A stretch of 64,000 bases of DNA from positions 1 through 64,000 of the forward strand of contig JBPJFZ010000015.1 of the NCBI GenBank assembly GCA_051208035.1, given 5' to 3'. This DNA comes from JACKOB01 sp024234575. GTDB taxonomy: Bacteria; Pseudomonadota; Gammaproteobacteria; Pseudomonadales; Oleiphilaceae. Under the pieces are notes generated by a model. It was given only the letters and a program-made list of their open reading frames with translations. It had not been told where the DNA came from and did not search any database. Both the position numbers and the translations under genes were made by a program. Numbering within the stretch: position 1 is the stretch's first letter; the number at the start of each line of letters is the position of its first letter. Shown piece by piece: positions 7,904 through 17,071 of this stretch.

Positions 7904-9875
7904 GTGCGCCGAGCAAAGCTCAGGCGCAGGGGAAGTTAAACAACAGGATGTTATTAACGGAAACTGTGCATTAGTTTCCTGCGGGTGTAAACCCCGTCCG
8001 GGCAAGGTTGGTCGCCACCCGGAAGCGAGTCTTGGGCCGCCAGCGGTGACGCTGGGGGTTAAGCGTAGACAGTGAGTCTGCGGGCCACGGTGATAGAGCG
8101 CCGAAATGACCGTCTGAGTGGATGCCGACGTTGTTTTACTTGCGGAAGGCAACATCGTTATGACGAATGACCTGTGATGACGAATCCACCGGCGTCTGAG
8201 AGCCTGGCACGTAGATAAGGAAACTCTGGGAACTCGGGAGGTCTGTCCGCTCCTTGGCAAATAACCGCTTGAGGGCAAGCGGGTACAAGTCAGTCCAGGC
8301 GTGATGTGAGGATACAGCGCATCGCGAGCGAATCGTGTATCAACCGAGGTATTGTCGCAGAACGATCATAAGGACTGCGGCGAGATGGCGAGGCAGAAGT
8401 CGGAGCTTTCCATAGTACCAATGAAGCAGGCAAACCAACATCCGCTGGGAGCCTGTGGAGGGAAGGGAAAGCCAATTCATCACAACCTTAGTAGGGCAAC
8501 ATGCAAGAAACTCAGAGTTCAAACGTCATGTCCACCTCACTGCTGAGGTTAGCGATGCTGGGAAGGGAACACCCGCAACGGTGTTTTACCAATATCAATC
8601 AGTATCTAACGAAAGATCTGTTGCGCACGGCGTATCATCATACGCGCAAAGATGGCGCTGTGGGTATTGATGGGCAAACTGCGACCGATTATGCAGAAAA
8701 TTTAGAAGATAATCTCGAGAGTCTTTTAGATCGTGCCAAGTCAGGTCGCTACGTAGCCCCGCCGGTCAGGCGAGCTTATGTGCCGAAAGGTCATGGCAAA
8801 CGTCCGATTGGGATACCGACCTTTGAGGACAAAGTGCCGCAACGGGCGATTGTTATGCTACTGGAAAGATTGTATGAACCGCTCTTTCATCCACACTCAT
8901 TCGGCTACCGGCCAAACAAGAGTGCGCACCAAGCGTTGGAGTATCTACGTCAGCAATTGGGTCAGGAAGGTGGTCATATTGTCGAGTTGGATATCCAGGG
9001 TTTCTTTGATCACCTGGATAAGCATCACTTGCGGGAGTTTCTCCAGCAGCGGATAGGTGATGGCGTGATTCTGCGCCTGATCAACAAGTGGTTAAAAGCG
9101 GGAGTGATGGAAGGCGGAGCCATCTATTACCCCGAGAGTGGAAGTCCACAGGGTGGTGTGATCTCGCCGTTGTTGGCCAATGTGTACCTGCACCATGTGC
9201 TGGATCGCTGGTTCGAGACGGAAGTGAGGCCACGTCTAATAGGGCGCAGCAGCTTGATTCGGTTTGCCGATGATGCGTTGCTGATACTGAGAAACCCTCA
9301 GGATGCCAGTCGGGTGATGTCTGTGCTACCGAAGCGCTTTGGTCGCTATGAACTGTCCCTGCACCCCAAGAAAACCTGTGTGACCGTGTTTCAACCCAAA
9401 GAAAAGAGCAGTATCGACTTTCTGGGTTTCACCCACTACTGGAGTAAGACGCGCCGAGGCTATTGGTGTGTACAGCGCAAGACGATGAAATCGCGGTTTG
9501 CGCGTGCAGTGAAGTCCATTGAGCAGTGGTGCCGTTTAAACCGGCATCGATCATTACCTGAACAGCAGGCTAAGTTGAGCGCAAAACTCAGGGGCCACTA
9601 TGCGTACTTTGGAGTCAGCGGAAATATCGCTGCGCTGAAGCGCTTGAAGTACGAAGTAGAGCGGGTTTGGGTGAAATGGCTGAGGCGTCGATCTCAACGC
9701 CACAAGTTAGATTGGGAGTGTGCTGGAAAGTTGTTAAAGCGATATGCTTTAGCTTTGCCGAAGTTACGGCCAGTTGCCTAACCTGTGATTGTGATGAATT
9801 GAGGAGCCGGATGCGTTAATCGCGCACGTCCGGATCTGTGGGGGGCGTCGATGGTAACATCGCCGTCTACCCGAC
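7904..9875 (+). ncRNA. group II intron (ribozyme with internal maturase ORF)
   Basis: The 5' end is GTGCGCC at 7904, as expected for group II introns, followed by ~600 bases of GC-rich structured non-coding sequence (domains I-IV start). The 3' end has a clear 34-base domain V hairpin at 9804-9837 (GAGCCGGATGCG...CGCACGTCCGGATC, with the AGC triad). Domain VI at about 9841-9875 ends CTACCCGAC, with a candidate branch-point A at 9869. The boundaries are predicted from these motifs and fit a length of about 1972 bases. Small reading frames on either strand at 7868-8670 are shadows of the ribozyme. Confidence 0.85.
8501..9781 (+). CDS. ltrA: group II intron reverse transcriptase/maturase
   Basis: A 426-residue intron-encoded protein. 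RT motifs are in order: YVPKGHGKRPIGIPTFEDK, DIQGFFDHLD, GSPQGGVISPLLANVYLH, and the catalytic FADD at about residues 255-258 (the usual form is YADD). A maturase (X) domain follows, ending with the RRSQRHKLDW pattern. There is no HNH endonuclease domain at the C-terminus, as in several bacterial lineages that use single-stranded or fork DNA targets. The frame is intact, so the intron may be mobile. ATG 8528 is an alternative start. Confidence 0.92.
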   Translation: MQETQSSNVMSTSLLRLAMLGREHPQRCFTNINQYLTKDLLRTAYHHTRKDGAVGIDGQTATDYAENLEDNLESLLDRAKSGRYVAPPVRRAYVPKGHGKRPIGIPTFEDKVPQRAIVMLLERLYEPLFHPHSFGYRPNKSAHQALEYLRQQLGQEGGHIVELDIQGFFDHLDKHHLREFLQQRIGDGVILRLINKWLKAGVMEGGAIYYPESGSPQGGVISPLLANVYLHHVLDRWFETEVRPRLIGRSSLIRFADDALLILRNPQDASRVMSVLPKRFGRYELSLHPKKTCVTVFQPKEKSSIDFLGFTHYWSKTRRGYWCVQRKTMKSRFARAVKSIEQWCRLNRHRSLPEQQAKLSAKLRGHYAYFGVSGNIAALKRLKYEVERVWVKWLRRRSQRHKLDWECAGKLLKRYALALPKLRPVA

Positions 9876-9905
9876 AACTCACGGGAATGAAAGGGACAGG
9901 CACTA

Positions 9906-11231
9906 ACCTAGGGTAAAGCCGTTACGCAAGAAGATCCGGATCAAGATGGGGACCGCTTCGAACTCAACCTGCGCTTTCCTGGTCAATATACCGATGCAGA
10001 GTCCGGCACCTATTACAACTACCGAAGAGACTACGACCCCGAAACCGGACGTTATTTAACCTCCGACCCGATCGGTCAGCAGGGGGAATTAACACCTATC
10101 TCTATGCCCAGGGTAATCCTATTGCCATGGCCGACCCGTTGGGGCTATCGCCGGATGGCAGCAGTGGCAGCACACTTTCTGATCCCTTGCCGAATTTGGC
10201 ACAGCCTGTGGCAACCACGGGCGTGAATGCTGGCACTGGAGTGGTGGGAATGAGCCCTGCTGCAACGCTGGCTGAAACCAATGCAATGGTGGGTCAGTTC
10301 GCCGTTTATACTTATCCGGGATGTAATACCAATAGCGCTCCCAGAGATCACAAGTGTGTTACCCGCCATATCAGGGGACAACCAAGGCACAGTCCTGGTC
10401 ATTAGTGCAGGTGCCACCAGCGCAGATATTCGTAAAGAAGTGGAAAGCCTGTTGGGTACCAAACTGGTGACCACTCAGGATATGGATGAATTGATCGCCG
10501 CGATTGAAAAAGGCCGGGATGCAGGCGCACCTGCCTTGGTCAACATAGAGGTGCTGTACAAAGAAACGGTCAGTGTTACCGTCAGAGATAGTGAGATTGG
10601 TCTGGAACAAACCATCGTATCAAACCGGATTCACCCGTACTTTGTGCAGTTGCCTGCGGCATCCAATACGGTCGCATCATCATAAGGACATGTCTATCAG
10701 GGAGAGATAACAAACGGCGCCTGGGTAGATGCTGCCAATCTGAAAGCAGGCTACCGCTTGCTGAATGATGACAGTACCTGGGCCGAGGTAGTTTCAGTCA
10801 AAATAGAGCTAAAACCACTGCAAGCGTTTAACCTGACGGTGGCGGATTATCACACGTACTTTGTGGCGGCGAATGATGAGGCTGATGCGGTATGGGTGCA
10901 TAACAGCTGTTACCGCTCAGTGCCGGAAGGCTATAATCCCATCGCGCAAAAGACGGAATATGGGCAGAATCACTGGAAAAATGCGAATGGTGATGTTGTA
11001 TATCGCGGTCATGATGGTAAGTTTTATGACTTGGTTCATACTCCGACGCCTAAGTCGGTTGCTGAAGTTCCAAGCACTGAGCTATTGAGTGTAAAACCCG
11101 GCACCTTAAGAGGAGAGCCTGAGTTGCGTCATCCAAATGCGAATGCTGACATGGTTCGCTCTCTCAATAGGCAAAATGAAGCAGCAGAAATCAGCCCTTT
11201 TTTCGTTATTAAATTAGTGACGTTTGACTAA
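9906..11231 (+). pseudogene. decayed orphan RHS tail with Hint remnant and a different toxin stub
   Basis: The 5' part reads as an RHS core (PDQDGDRFELNLRFPGQY...GRYLTSDPIGQQG) but loses frame near 10081, where one G is missing from a G run relative to copy 1. A second frame change lies near 10330. A GAA to TAA nonsense change sits at 10683-10685. The N-terminal half of Hint, including its first catalytic Cys, is deleted; the C-terminal half is intact in frame to VWVHNSC. After the shared FYDLVHTPTPK the tip differs from EndoU (LLSVKPGTLRGEP..., SLNRQNEAAE) and ends after about 50 residues. This is a displaced RHS 3' end whose toxin was truncated. No immunity gene follows it. Confidence 0.85.
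10615..11058 (+). repeat. long direct repeat, copy 2
   Basis: Nearly identical to 1771-2217 in the same orientation. The two copies bracket the transposase, lectin gene and group II intron, so recombination between them would delete about 8.8 kb and place the stub tip behind the intact RHS gene. Confidence 0.9.
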
Positions 11232-11274
11232 TCTATAACGTCAAACAGCTAAACTCGAATAATAGGAAAAAAGC

Positions 11275-13503
11275 GTGCTGAATATTTTTAAGAAAACTGA
11301 AACTGAGGTAACGGCTTCTCCCGAATCTCCCACCTTGTTTGGCACCTTTGGTGGTGTATTTACCCCCTGTGTACTTACTATACTCGGCGTAATAATGTTT
11401 TTGCGTTTCGGTGAAGTTGTGGGTCAGTCGGGGATATGGTATGCCATTTTAATCATCTTGTGTGCCAAGATGATTACGACCTTAACGACGCTTTCTCTGT
11501 CGGCGATCGCGACCAACGTTAGAATGAAGGGTGGTGGCGCTTATTTTTTAATCAGTCGAAGTTTAGGGGCTGAGTTTGGTGCGGTGATTGGAATCGTTTT
11601 TTTCCTCGCCCAAGCTGTGTCTGTGGCAATGTATGTGATTGGTTTTACCGAAGCCTTTAAAGACACCTTTCCAAATGTCGGTCTCTCTACCTTCGAAATT
11701 GCAACTATTGTCAACACCATTACCTTTCTTTGCGTTTACATTGGTGCCGGCTGGACTATTAAAGTTCAATACGGGATTTTTGTTTTGCTTTTGCTTTTGC
11801 TTGCTATCGGTGCTTTTTTTATCGGTGCCATAGGAGATGCATCATATGATAATTTTACAAGTAATATGACACCTTCCTATCGAGAAAACGACAACCTCTT
11901 TACCATGTTTGCTTTGTTCTTCCCCGCGGTTACAGGCATCATGGCAGGGGCCAATATGTCGGGTGATTTAAAAGACCCAGGGAAATCCATTCCTTCTGGC
12001 ACCTTGTGGGCAATTTTGTTTACGGCAGCTATTTATGTGCTCATGGGCATTGCTTTGGCTGTCAGTCGCACCCAAGAAGAATTGCTTGGAAATGCGATGA
12101 TCGTGAAAGATATTTCTATTTCAGGTGTGCTTATTGTTGGTGGAGTGTTTGCAGCAACGCTATCTTCAGCGTTGGCTAGCATGATGGGAGCCCCCCGCAT
12201 CCTACAGGCATTTTCTCGTGACAATATCTTGCCCTCATTCCGCTATTTTTCGGTTGGTGCTGGCAAGTCTGATGAACCACGCCGTGCCACTGTACTTACC
12301 TTTGCCGTAGCGCAAATGGGCATCATGTTGGGTGATCTAAATGCTATTGCGCCTATCATCAGTATGTTCTTCATGATCACCTATGGTACGCTGAATTTGG
12401 CCTGTTTTTACGAAGGTTGGGTAGGTAACCCATCTTACCGACCTCGTTTTCGTTTTGCGCATTGGTCAATTTCACTTCTCGGTGCTGTGAGCTGTTTATT
12501 GGTGATGTTTTTAATGAACGCGCTGTGGGCGGTTGTTTCGATTGTTCTCATGTTGGTGTTGTATTGGGGGATTGCTTCACAAGAGGTATTTAGTCGCTGG
12601 GGTGACCTAAAAAGTGGGCGCGCGTATGAGGCTGCTCGGCGTGCTTTGCTAACGCTGGAAAAACAAAGTTACCATCCCAAAAATTGGCGTCCTTCTATTT
12701 TGGTGCTCAGTGGTTCACCCACGTCACGGCCTCATCTTGCGGAATATGGTCACTGGCTAGCCTCCGGTCAGGGTATTGTGTCCATCGGACAAATTATTCC
12801 TGAAGGTGGTACAAATACCATTGAACGCCGACGCGAAGCTGAAAATCGTATACGCAAGTTCATCCGCGAAGAAGATTTGCAGGCTTTCCCTGTCGTAGTG
12901 ACTGATTCCAGTATTAATGCTGGCTTAAAAGCGATGTTGCAATCACATGGTTTAGGTGCATTCAGACCAAACACCGTCATGATGGGTACCACCACAGATA
13001 AGGAACGCTGGCCGCAATTTTGCGAATCACTCAGAATAGCTTCGAAAAAGAATCGTAGTATTTTAGTGTGTGATTGCGTGGAAGATAGGCAATCCTGGGT
13101 ACCGCCCGATGGAAGGATTGATATTTTATGGAAGGGTGAAAAGCATGGTGCCCTCATGCTTTTATTGGCGCACTTACTTACACGTAACCCACAGTGGCGT
13201 ACCAGACAATTGCGTATTTTAGCTACTATTGCACCTGGAAAGCCCGGTGAGAAATATCAAAAAGGAATAAAAGACTTATTACACCGAGCGCGTATCAACG
13301 CCAGCGTGCATGTTTTTGAGAGTGAAAATGATGACATCACGCTTGCAAAACGCACTGGCAACACGGCTGTGCTGTTTGTGCCTTTTGAGCCACCCGAGCC
13401 TGAAGAAGATGAAAAGTTCTTTGAGAAAATGTCGATGATCACGCGACTCACCCCGGACGTTATCATGGTGTATAGCTCTGGAGGTGTTTGCTTCGAAGCA
13501 TGA
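11275..13503 (+). CDS. SLC12-family cation-chloride cotransporter-like permease
   Basis: A 742-residue integral inner-membrane transporter. The opening GTFGGVFTPCVLTILGVIMFLRFGEVVGQ matches the SLC12/Na-K-Cl cotransporter signature, and about 12 hydrophobic helices follow to residue ~440. The C-terminal ~270 residues are soluble, starting KNWRPSILVLSG, as in the cotransporter C-terminal domain. The start is GTG 11275 with AGGAAAA upstream. Known for the family: coupled movement of Cl- with K+ or Na+; bacterial members are poorly characterised and some move amino acids. It stands alone between the RHS remnant and a strong terminator, with 43 bases separating it from the remnant. Confidence 0.85.
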   Translation: MLNIFKKTETEVTASPESPTLFGTFGGVFTPCVLTILGVIMFLRFGEVVGQSGIWYAILIILCAKMITTLTTLSLSAIATNVRMKGGGAYFLISRSLGAEFGAVIGIVFFLAQAVSVAMYVIGFTEAFKDTFPNVGLSTFEIATIVNTITFLCVYIGAGWTIKVQYGIFVLLLLLLAIGAFFIGAIGDASYDNFTSNMTPSYRENDNLFTMFALFFPAVTGIMAGANMSGDLKDPGKSIPSGTLWAILFTAAIYVLMGIALAVSRTQEELLGNAMIVKDISISGVLIVGGVFAATLSSALASMMGAPRILQAFSRDNILPSFRYFSVGAGKSDEPRRATVLTFAVAQMGIMLGDLNAIAPIISMFFMITYGTLNLACFYEGWVGNPSYRPRFRFAHWSISLLGAVSCLLVMFLMNALWAVVSIVLMLVLYWGIASQEVFSRWGDLKSGRAYEAARRALLTLEKQSYHPKNWRPSILVLSGSPTSRPHLAEYGHWLASGQGIVSIGQIIPEGGTNTIERRREAENRIRKFIREEDLQAFPVVVTDSSINAGLKAMLQSHGLGAFRPNTVMMGTTTDKERWPQFCESLRIASKKNRSILVCDCVEDRQSWVPPDGRIDILWKGEKHGALMLLLAHLLTRNPQWRTRQLRILATIAPGKPGEKYQKGIKDLLHRARINASVHVFESENDDITLAKRTGNTAVLFVPFEPPEPEEDEKFFEKMSMITRLTPDVIMVYSSGGVCFEA

Positions 13504-13520
13504 TTGTGTTTGCTCATAAA

Positions 13521-13560
13521 CAAAGCACCCACGCTTGTTTTAGCGTGGACGCTTTGTTTT
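13521..13560 (+). terminator. rho-independent terminator, probably bidirectional
   Basis: CAAAGCACCCACGCT, a short T-rich loop, then AGCGTGGACGCTTTG with two mismatches, followed by TTTT. It lies between two convergent genes ending at 13503 and 13629. Confidence 0.8.
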
Positions 13561-13628
13561 GTGTAGTGCAGCCGCCGCACTATTCTTTATGATAAATACC
13601 GTTTTCCGCTGTCAGTCTGCTTTGCTAC

Positions 13629-14960
13629 TCATCCTGTTCGGAGAATGCATTTGGTTTCCAGTTCTTTGCGAATAGCATTTTCGATCATGCCAAACCTGTC
13701 TTGACCCCAGAAGTGGGTGTTGCCATAGCGAATGCTGGGAACTCCCCAGCAGCCCATTAAGAGCATTTCATCCAGATTGTCTTGTGCCCAGTTTTGCCAG
13801 TGCCTGTCCGAAAGTTTTGATTTAGCGACCGACCAGTCCAGACCACAGCGAGTCACTATTTTTTTCAGTCCGGAATCTGTTTCTGCTCTGATGCCTTCAG
13901 CATTTACCCCGCGGGCAAAGCTCAACAAAAATTGATGTAGCTTATTTTCAGACTGCGCGTATTCAACCAGTGCATAGCACCTTTCTACGGCTGCTCCAAG
14001 TGGATCAGCGACAAATCCATAGGGGATGCCGAGTTTGCGTGCTTCACGCTTTGTATCGAGAAATATATACATTTTTTTCGTTTCTGGTACGTGCATGCCA
14101 CGCATCATCATCGGTAAAACAGGCTTTATAACCAGAGGTATGTGATAGTACTTTGCTAGTTTTGTCGCTTGCTCTAAACCAATGTAAGAGTAAGGGCTTC
14201 GGGCGGACCAGTACAAAACCAGTGGTTGTTGGCTTATGCCTTGTTTGGCCGGAGTCTGGTTAGGCGGCCTTTGGCAGAATTGGGCATAGGTTTTGTTAAA
14301 GTGAATTTGCTCTCTCGGCTGACGCGCCAGACCTGTGTCGATTAGCCTGTTTTCAAGGTGGTCCAGCCGGTCAACCCCCCAATACCACTCACCTTCAAAA
14401 TTAATCATCGCACCAAGATAGTGGCCCTTCTTTGCCAGTAATGTTTCATTTTGTGTCAGGTGAAGTGTGGCTTTTTGAGACGCAGCCATGTTTGGTGTCG
14501 GTGGTTGAGATTGAAACCAGAAGGTGTGCATCAGGTGGTCGGCTTTAGTTAAAAAGTCTGCATCGGTTTCTATGTTGACGAGTTCACAGGCCAATTGCTT
14601 AACAACGTGTTCGCCTTTGTTGGGCTGCTGGCTGTTTTTGGGAAAGTGAAATCCGTAAAGAGTTGCCAATTGGGCGGCATCATAGCGGGAATACTGACGC
14701 CACATTTCCATCTTTGGAAACATTTCCGGGTTAACATTTTGAAAAACATGATACCTGACGTTAATAGAAAACCGGGGTATAAATTGCTTTAACGCTTGTA
14801 CTAGCAGGTAGCTGTAGGGATCATCAGGTTTTAAAAAAATATCCAGGGTTGGTGTTTGCCGAAACAACACTCGCTTAAGCGCAAAGGCTTTTCGTTTGGC
14901 AGACAGAAGTTGGTCGCTTGAAACGCATTTTGCGACATAAGGCATCAAGCTTTTTTTCAT
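13629..14960 (-). CDS. tandem DsbA-like / HCCA-isomerase-type protein
   Basis: A 443-residue protein with two thioredoxin-fold DsbA-like halves. Half 1 begins near residue 36 (LDIFLKPDDPYSYLLVQALK); half 2 begins near residue 247 (LVLYWSARSPYSYIGLEQA). Both have the PYSY motif of the 2-hydroxychromene-2-carboxylate isomerase/kappa-GST branch rather than a CxxC pair, so disulfide chemistry is unlikely. Half 2 ends with WGVPSIRYGNTHFWGQDR, the usual cis-Pro region. Known: this branch uses glutathione or isomerises ring compounds. The substrate here is unknown. Start ATG follows AGGAATG. It is divergent from the TPR-like gene at 15063. Confidence 0.75.
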   Translation of the reverse strand: MKKSLMPYVAKCVSSDQLLSAKRKAFALKRVLFRQTPTLDIFLKPDDPYSYLLVQALKQFIPRFSINVRYHVFQNVNPEMFPKMEMWRQYSRYDAAQLATLYGFHFPKNSQQPNKGEHVVKQLACELVNIETDADFLTKADHLMHTFWFQSQPPTPNMAASQKATLHLTQNETLLAKKGHYLGAMINFEGEWYWGVDRLDHLENRLIDTGLARQPREQIHFNKTYAQFCQRPPNQTPAKQGISQQPLVLYWSARSPYSYIGLEQATKLAKYYHIPLVIKPVLPMMMRGMHVPETKKMYIFLDTKREARKLGIPYGFVADPLGAAVERCYALVEYAQSENKLHQFLLSFARGVNAEGIRAETDSGLKKIVTRCGLDWSVAKSKLSDRHWQNWAQDNLDEMLLMGCWGVPSIRYGNTHFWGQDRFGMIENAIRKELETKCILRTG

Positions 14961-15062
14961 TAGTCATTCCTGTTGCCTGTCTATTGCTTCGTGAGCTTTT
15001 ATGTTTGGACGTGTAGAATAGCCTGAGTTGTGAAGATATTGAAGGTTGTAAGGGAGTTAGTT

Positions 15063-15779
15063 GTGTTTACAGGAGTTTTAAGGCTAGTAATGTTTTTGGG
15101 GATTGTTTGCTCTGTTGAGTTATCAGCCGATACCAATCGAGCACAATATGATATAGACAAAGCGCAGTTTGAGTTTGCCTTACAGCAGAAATCAATTTCA
15201 TTATTTAACGAGTTCATACAGCAGCGCCCGGATACGGTGTGGATGGAGAATGCGCTTTATTACCGTGATAAATTGGCGCTCGACTTTGCTAAATCTGAAG
15301 GGACAGAAGAGGCACTCAATAATTTTTTAGAAGACTACCCGGGCAGTGCCTGGGTTGATAATGCTCTTTATCACAGAGATAAACTTGCTAGGCCAGGAAA
15401 GAATAATGCTTCGTTTGTAAACAGCCATGAAGCGGTCCCCATAGATACTAATTTAGAGTCTGAGGGTCGCAACCATCAACCGGCCGAACAAAGCTTGTCC
15501 ACTGAACAGTTACGAGTGCAAAAAGCACTGGCGATTTACGAGCAGATCAATAAAGAGAAACGATTAGCCTCGGTAAACGCAGAGAAAATCAGAAGGAAGG
15601 AAGAAAAAAAGAAACGTGATTGCATCGTGATGCATGATCGCTTACGCAGTTTTGACGAAAGAAAGCGGTGGTACAACCTCAACGATCAGGGGAACCGGGT
15701 TTACCTGTCAGACGAAGAGGTTAATCGTAGCAAATTGACTTATGGTGCCATGGTTGAGCGTAAATGTGGTGGTGCTTAG
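15063..15779 (+). CDS. exported TPR-like protein of unknown function
   Basis: A reading frame is open from GTG 15030, but GTG 15063 has AGGGAG six bases upstream and gives a compact signal peptide (MFTGVLRLVMFLGIVCSVELSA), so I choose it (238 residues). Two copies of a repeat are visible: FNEFIQQRPDTVWMENALYYRDKLA and LNNFLEDYPGSAWVDNALYHRDKLA, resembling tetratricopeptide or tol-pal-type helical pairs. The C-terminal half is charged and predicted helical (KIRRKEEKKKRDC). Function is not recognised; periplasmic location is inferred. Confidence 0.6.
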   Translation: MFTGVLRLVMFLGIVCSVELSADTNRAQYDIDKAQFEFALQQKSISLFNEFIQQRPDTVWMENALYYRDKLALDFAKSEGTEEALNNFLEDYPGSAWVDNALYHRDKLARPGKNNASFVNSHEAVPIDTNLESEGRNHQPAEQSLSTEQLRVQKALAIYEQINKEKRLASVNAEKIRRKEEKKKRDCIVMHDRLRSFDERKRWYNLNDQGNRVYLSDEEVNRSKLTYGAMVERKCGGA

Positions 15780-15825
15780 TTTGCTCCTTTGCTGGCTGGG
15801 TTGTAACTATTCTGCGGATTAGGTT

Positions 15826-15860
15826 GATAATGATCTGCTACCATGATAACTATTCTCATT
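15826..15860 (+). promoter_or_regulatory. candidate Fur box pair
   Basis: GATAATGAT at 15826-15834 and TGATAACTATTCTCATT at 15844-15860 resemble the Fur consensus GATAATGATAATCATTATC; the second matches the common TGATAATNATTCTCATT form well. They lie 80-110 bases upstream of the peptidase start. Prediction only. Confidence 0.45.
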
Positions 15861-15937
15861 CGAAAATGTTTTCGGTGCCATGGTGATTAGCTTTGGTGTT
15901 GAATGCCCTTAAATGTACCAGTGGACTGGAGTGCATC

Positions 15938-17050
15938 ATGCCCAACGAGTCAACCTCAGCTGACACGAGCCCAGCAGCGAACGCTGTGCTCGAGCAAAGA
16001 TTACCCAACTCTTATTTCGAATTACTAAATTCACTCATCCGCAGCCCGAGCGTGGTCGGTTCGGAGCACTCATTTTTCAGAGTGTTACAGAGAGAGTTGG
16101 AAGAGCGCGGGGCTAAGGTTTCCTGGTACGAAGGGGTGTTGGTCGCGCAAGGGAACAAACCTGACAGTTTAATGTTTTCTGCTCATATTGATCGGCATGG
16201 CTTGATGTGTACAGGGCCAAATGAGTTTCAGTATGCAGCGTTTGTAGCGGGAGCCCGCTCTGACTTGCTAGGTAATTCTGTTGACGAACATTTGATGAAA
16301 AAGATCGTGAATCGTTTTGCTGCGGAGTCGGTATATGCCTATGAGCCGTGGTCCGGTGCCTATCGGGGGCGGGGTACTATTGAGCGTGCCTATATTTGCG
16401 AATTCCGTAATAACCTGATTTTCGAGCTTAACGGAATGCAGCACTTGGTTGCGGGTACGCCGGTTGCATTTAATGATAAATTAAAAGTTAACAACGGCGC
16501 GTTAGTTGGTCAATTAGACAATGTACTCACCGCCGCAGTGTTGGTGTATTTGTTTGAAAAGGGGTTTCAGGGCACTGCGTTTTTTACCGCCCAGGAAGAG
16601 GCCGGTAAGAGCTGGCGCTACTTGCTTGAATGGTTCAGGCGCTTTGGTGGCTCTACGAACCAGCTAATTGTGGTTGATACCAGCCCATACCCTAATTTGG
16701 ATGCTGCCAAGCAACAGCATTTAATTTTAAGAAATAAAGATGCGAATGCTAAGTTCAATGTCTCTCTTACTGAGAAGCTACATGAGGTTTGCACGCAAAG
16801 TGGTTTTAGTGTTCAGTTTAAAGATCGTTATGTTGAAGAAATGAACGTTCAGGCAGCGGCCAGGGGGGAATCTCTTGGTTCACTTGGTTCTACCGAAATG
16901 GGGCGTATTATTAACGCATCTAACGGGCTTGTCGACGGTACAACGCTGCAAATTCCAACTTCTGGTTATCACACGTTGTCAGAGTCGGCGCCCTTGGCCT
17001 CCGTTGATGCTTTTATAAAAGTATTGATGAGTTTGGCGGACTTGAACTAA
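15938..17050 (+). CDS. M42/M20-like metallopeptidase
   Basis: A 370-residue cytoplasmic metallopeptidase-like protein. The start is ATG 15938 with GGAG six bases upstream; the open frame extends 15 codons further. Candidate dinuclear-metal ligands are in order: H83-x-D85 in SAHIDRHG, D194 in GQLDN, E220/E221 in TAQEEAG, D247 in VVDTSPYP and H345 in SGYHTLSE. This order fits the M42/M28 aminopeptidase clan. Substrate is not predictable. It lies 21 bases upstream of ptsP on the same strand and may share its transcript; a Fur-like box precedes it. Confidence 0.75.
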   Translation: MPNESTSADTSPAANAVLEQRLPNSYFELLNSLIRSPSVVGSEHSFFRVLQRELEERGAKVSWYEGVLVAQGNKPDSLMFSAHIDRHGLMCTGPNEFQYAAFVAGARSDLLGNSVDEHLMKKIVNRFAAESVYAYEPWSGAYRGRGTIERAYICEFRNNLIFELNGMQHLVAGTPVAFNDKLKVNNGALVGQLDNVLTAAVLVYLFEKGFQGTAFFTAQEEAGKSWRYLLEWFRRFGGSTNQLIVVDTSPYPNLDAAKQQHLILRNKDANAKFNVSLTEKLHEVCTQSGFSVQFKDRYVEEMNVQAAARGESLGSLGSTEMGRIINASNGLVDGTTLQIPTSGYHTLSESAPLASVDAFIKVLMSLADLN

Positions 17051-17071
17051 AGGTAATGTGTGGGTGCGTAA

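Noticed and set aside
7868..8670. Several 60-136-residue frames on both strands in the intron 5' region
   Set aside because: They lie in the structured ribozyme RNA and have skewed composition (Arg, Pro, Ser); shadows.
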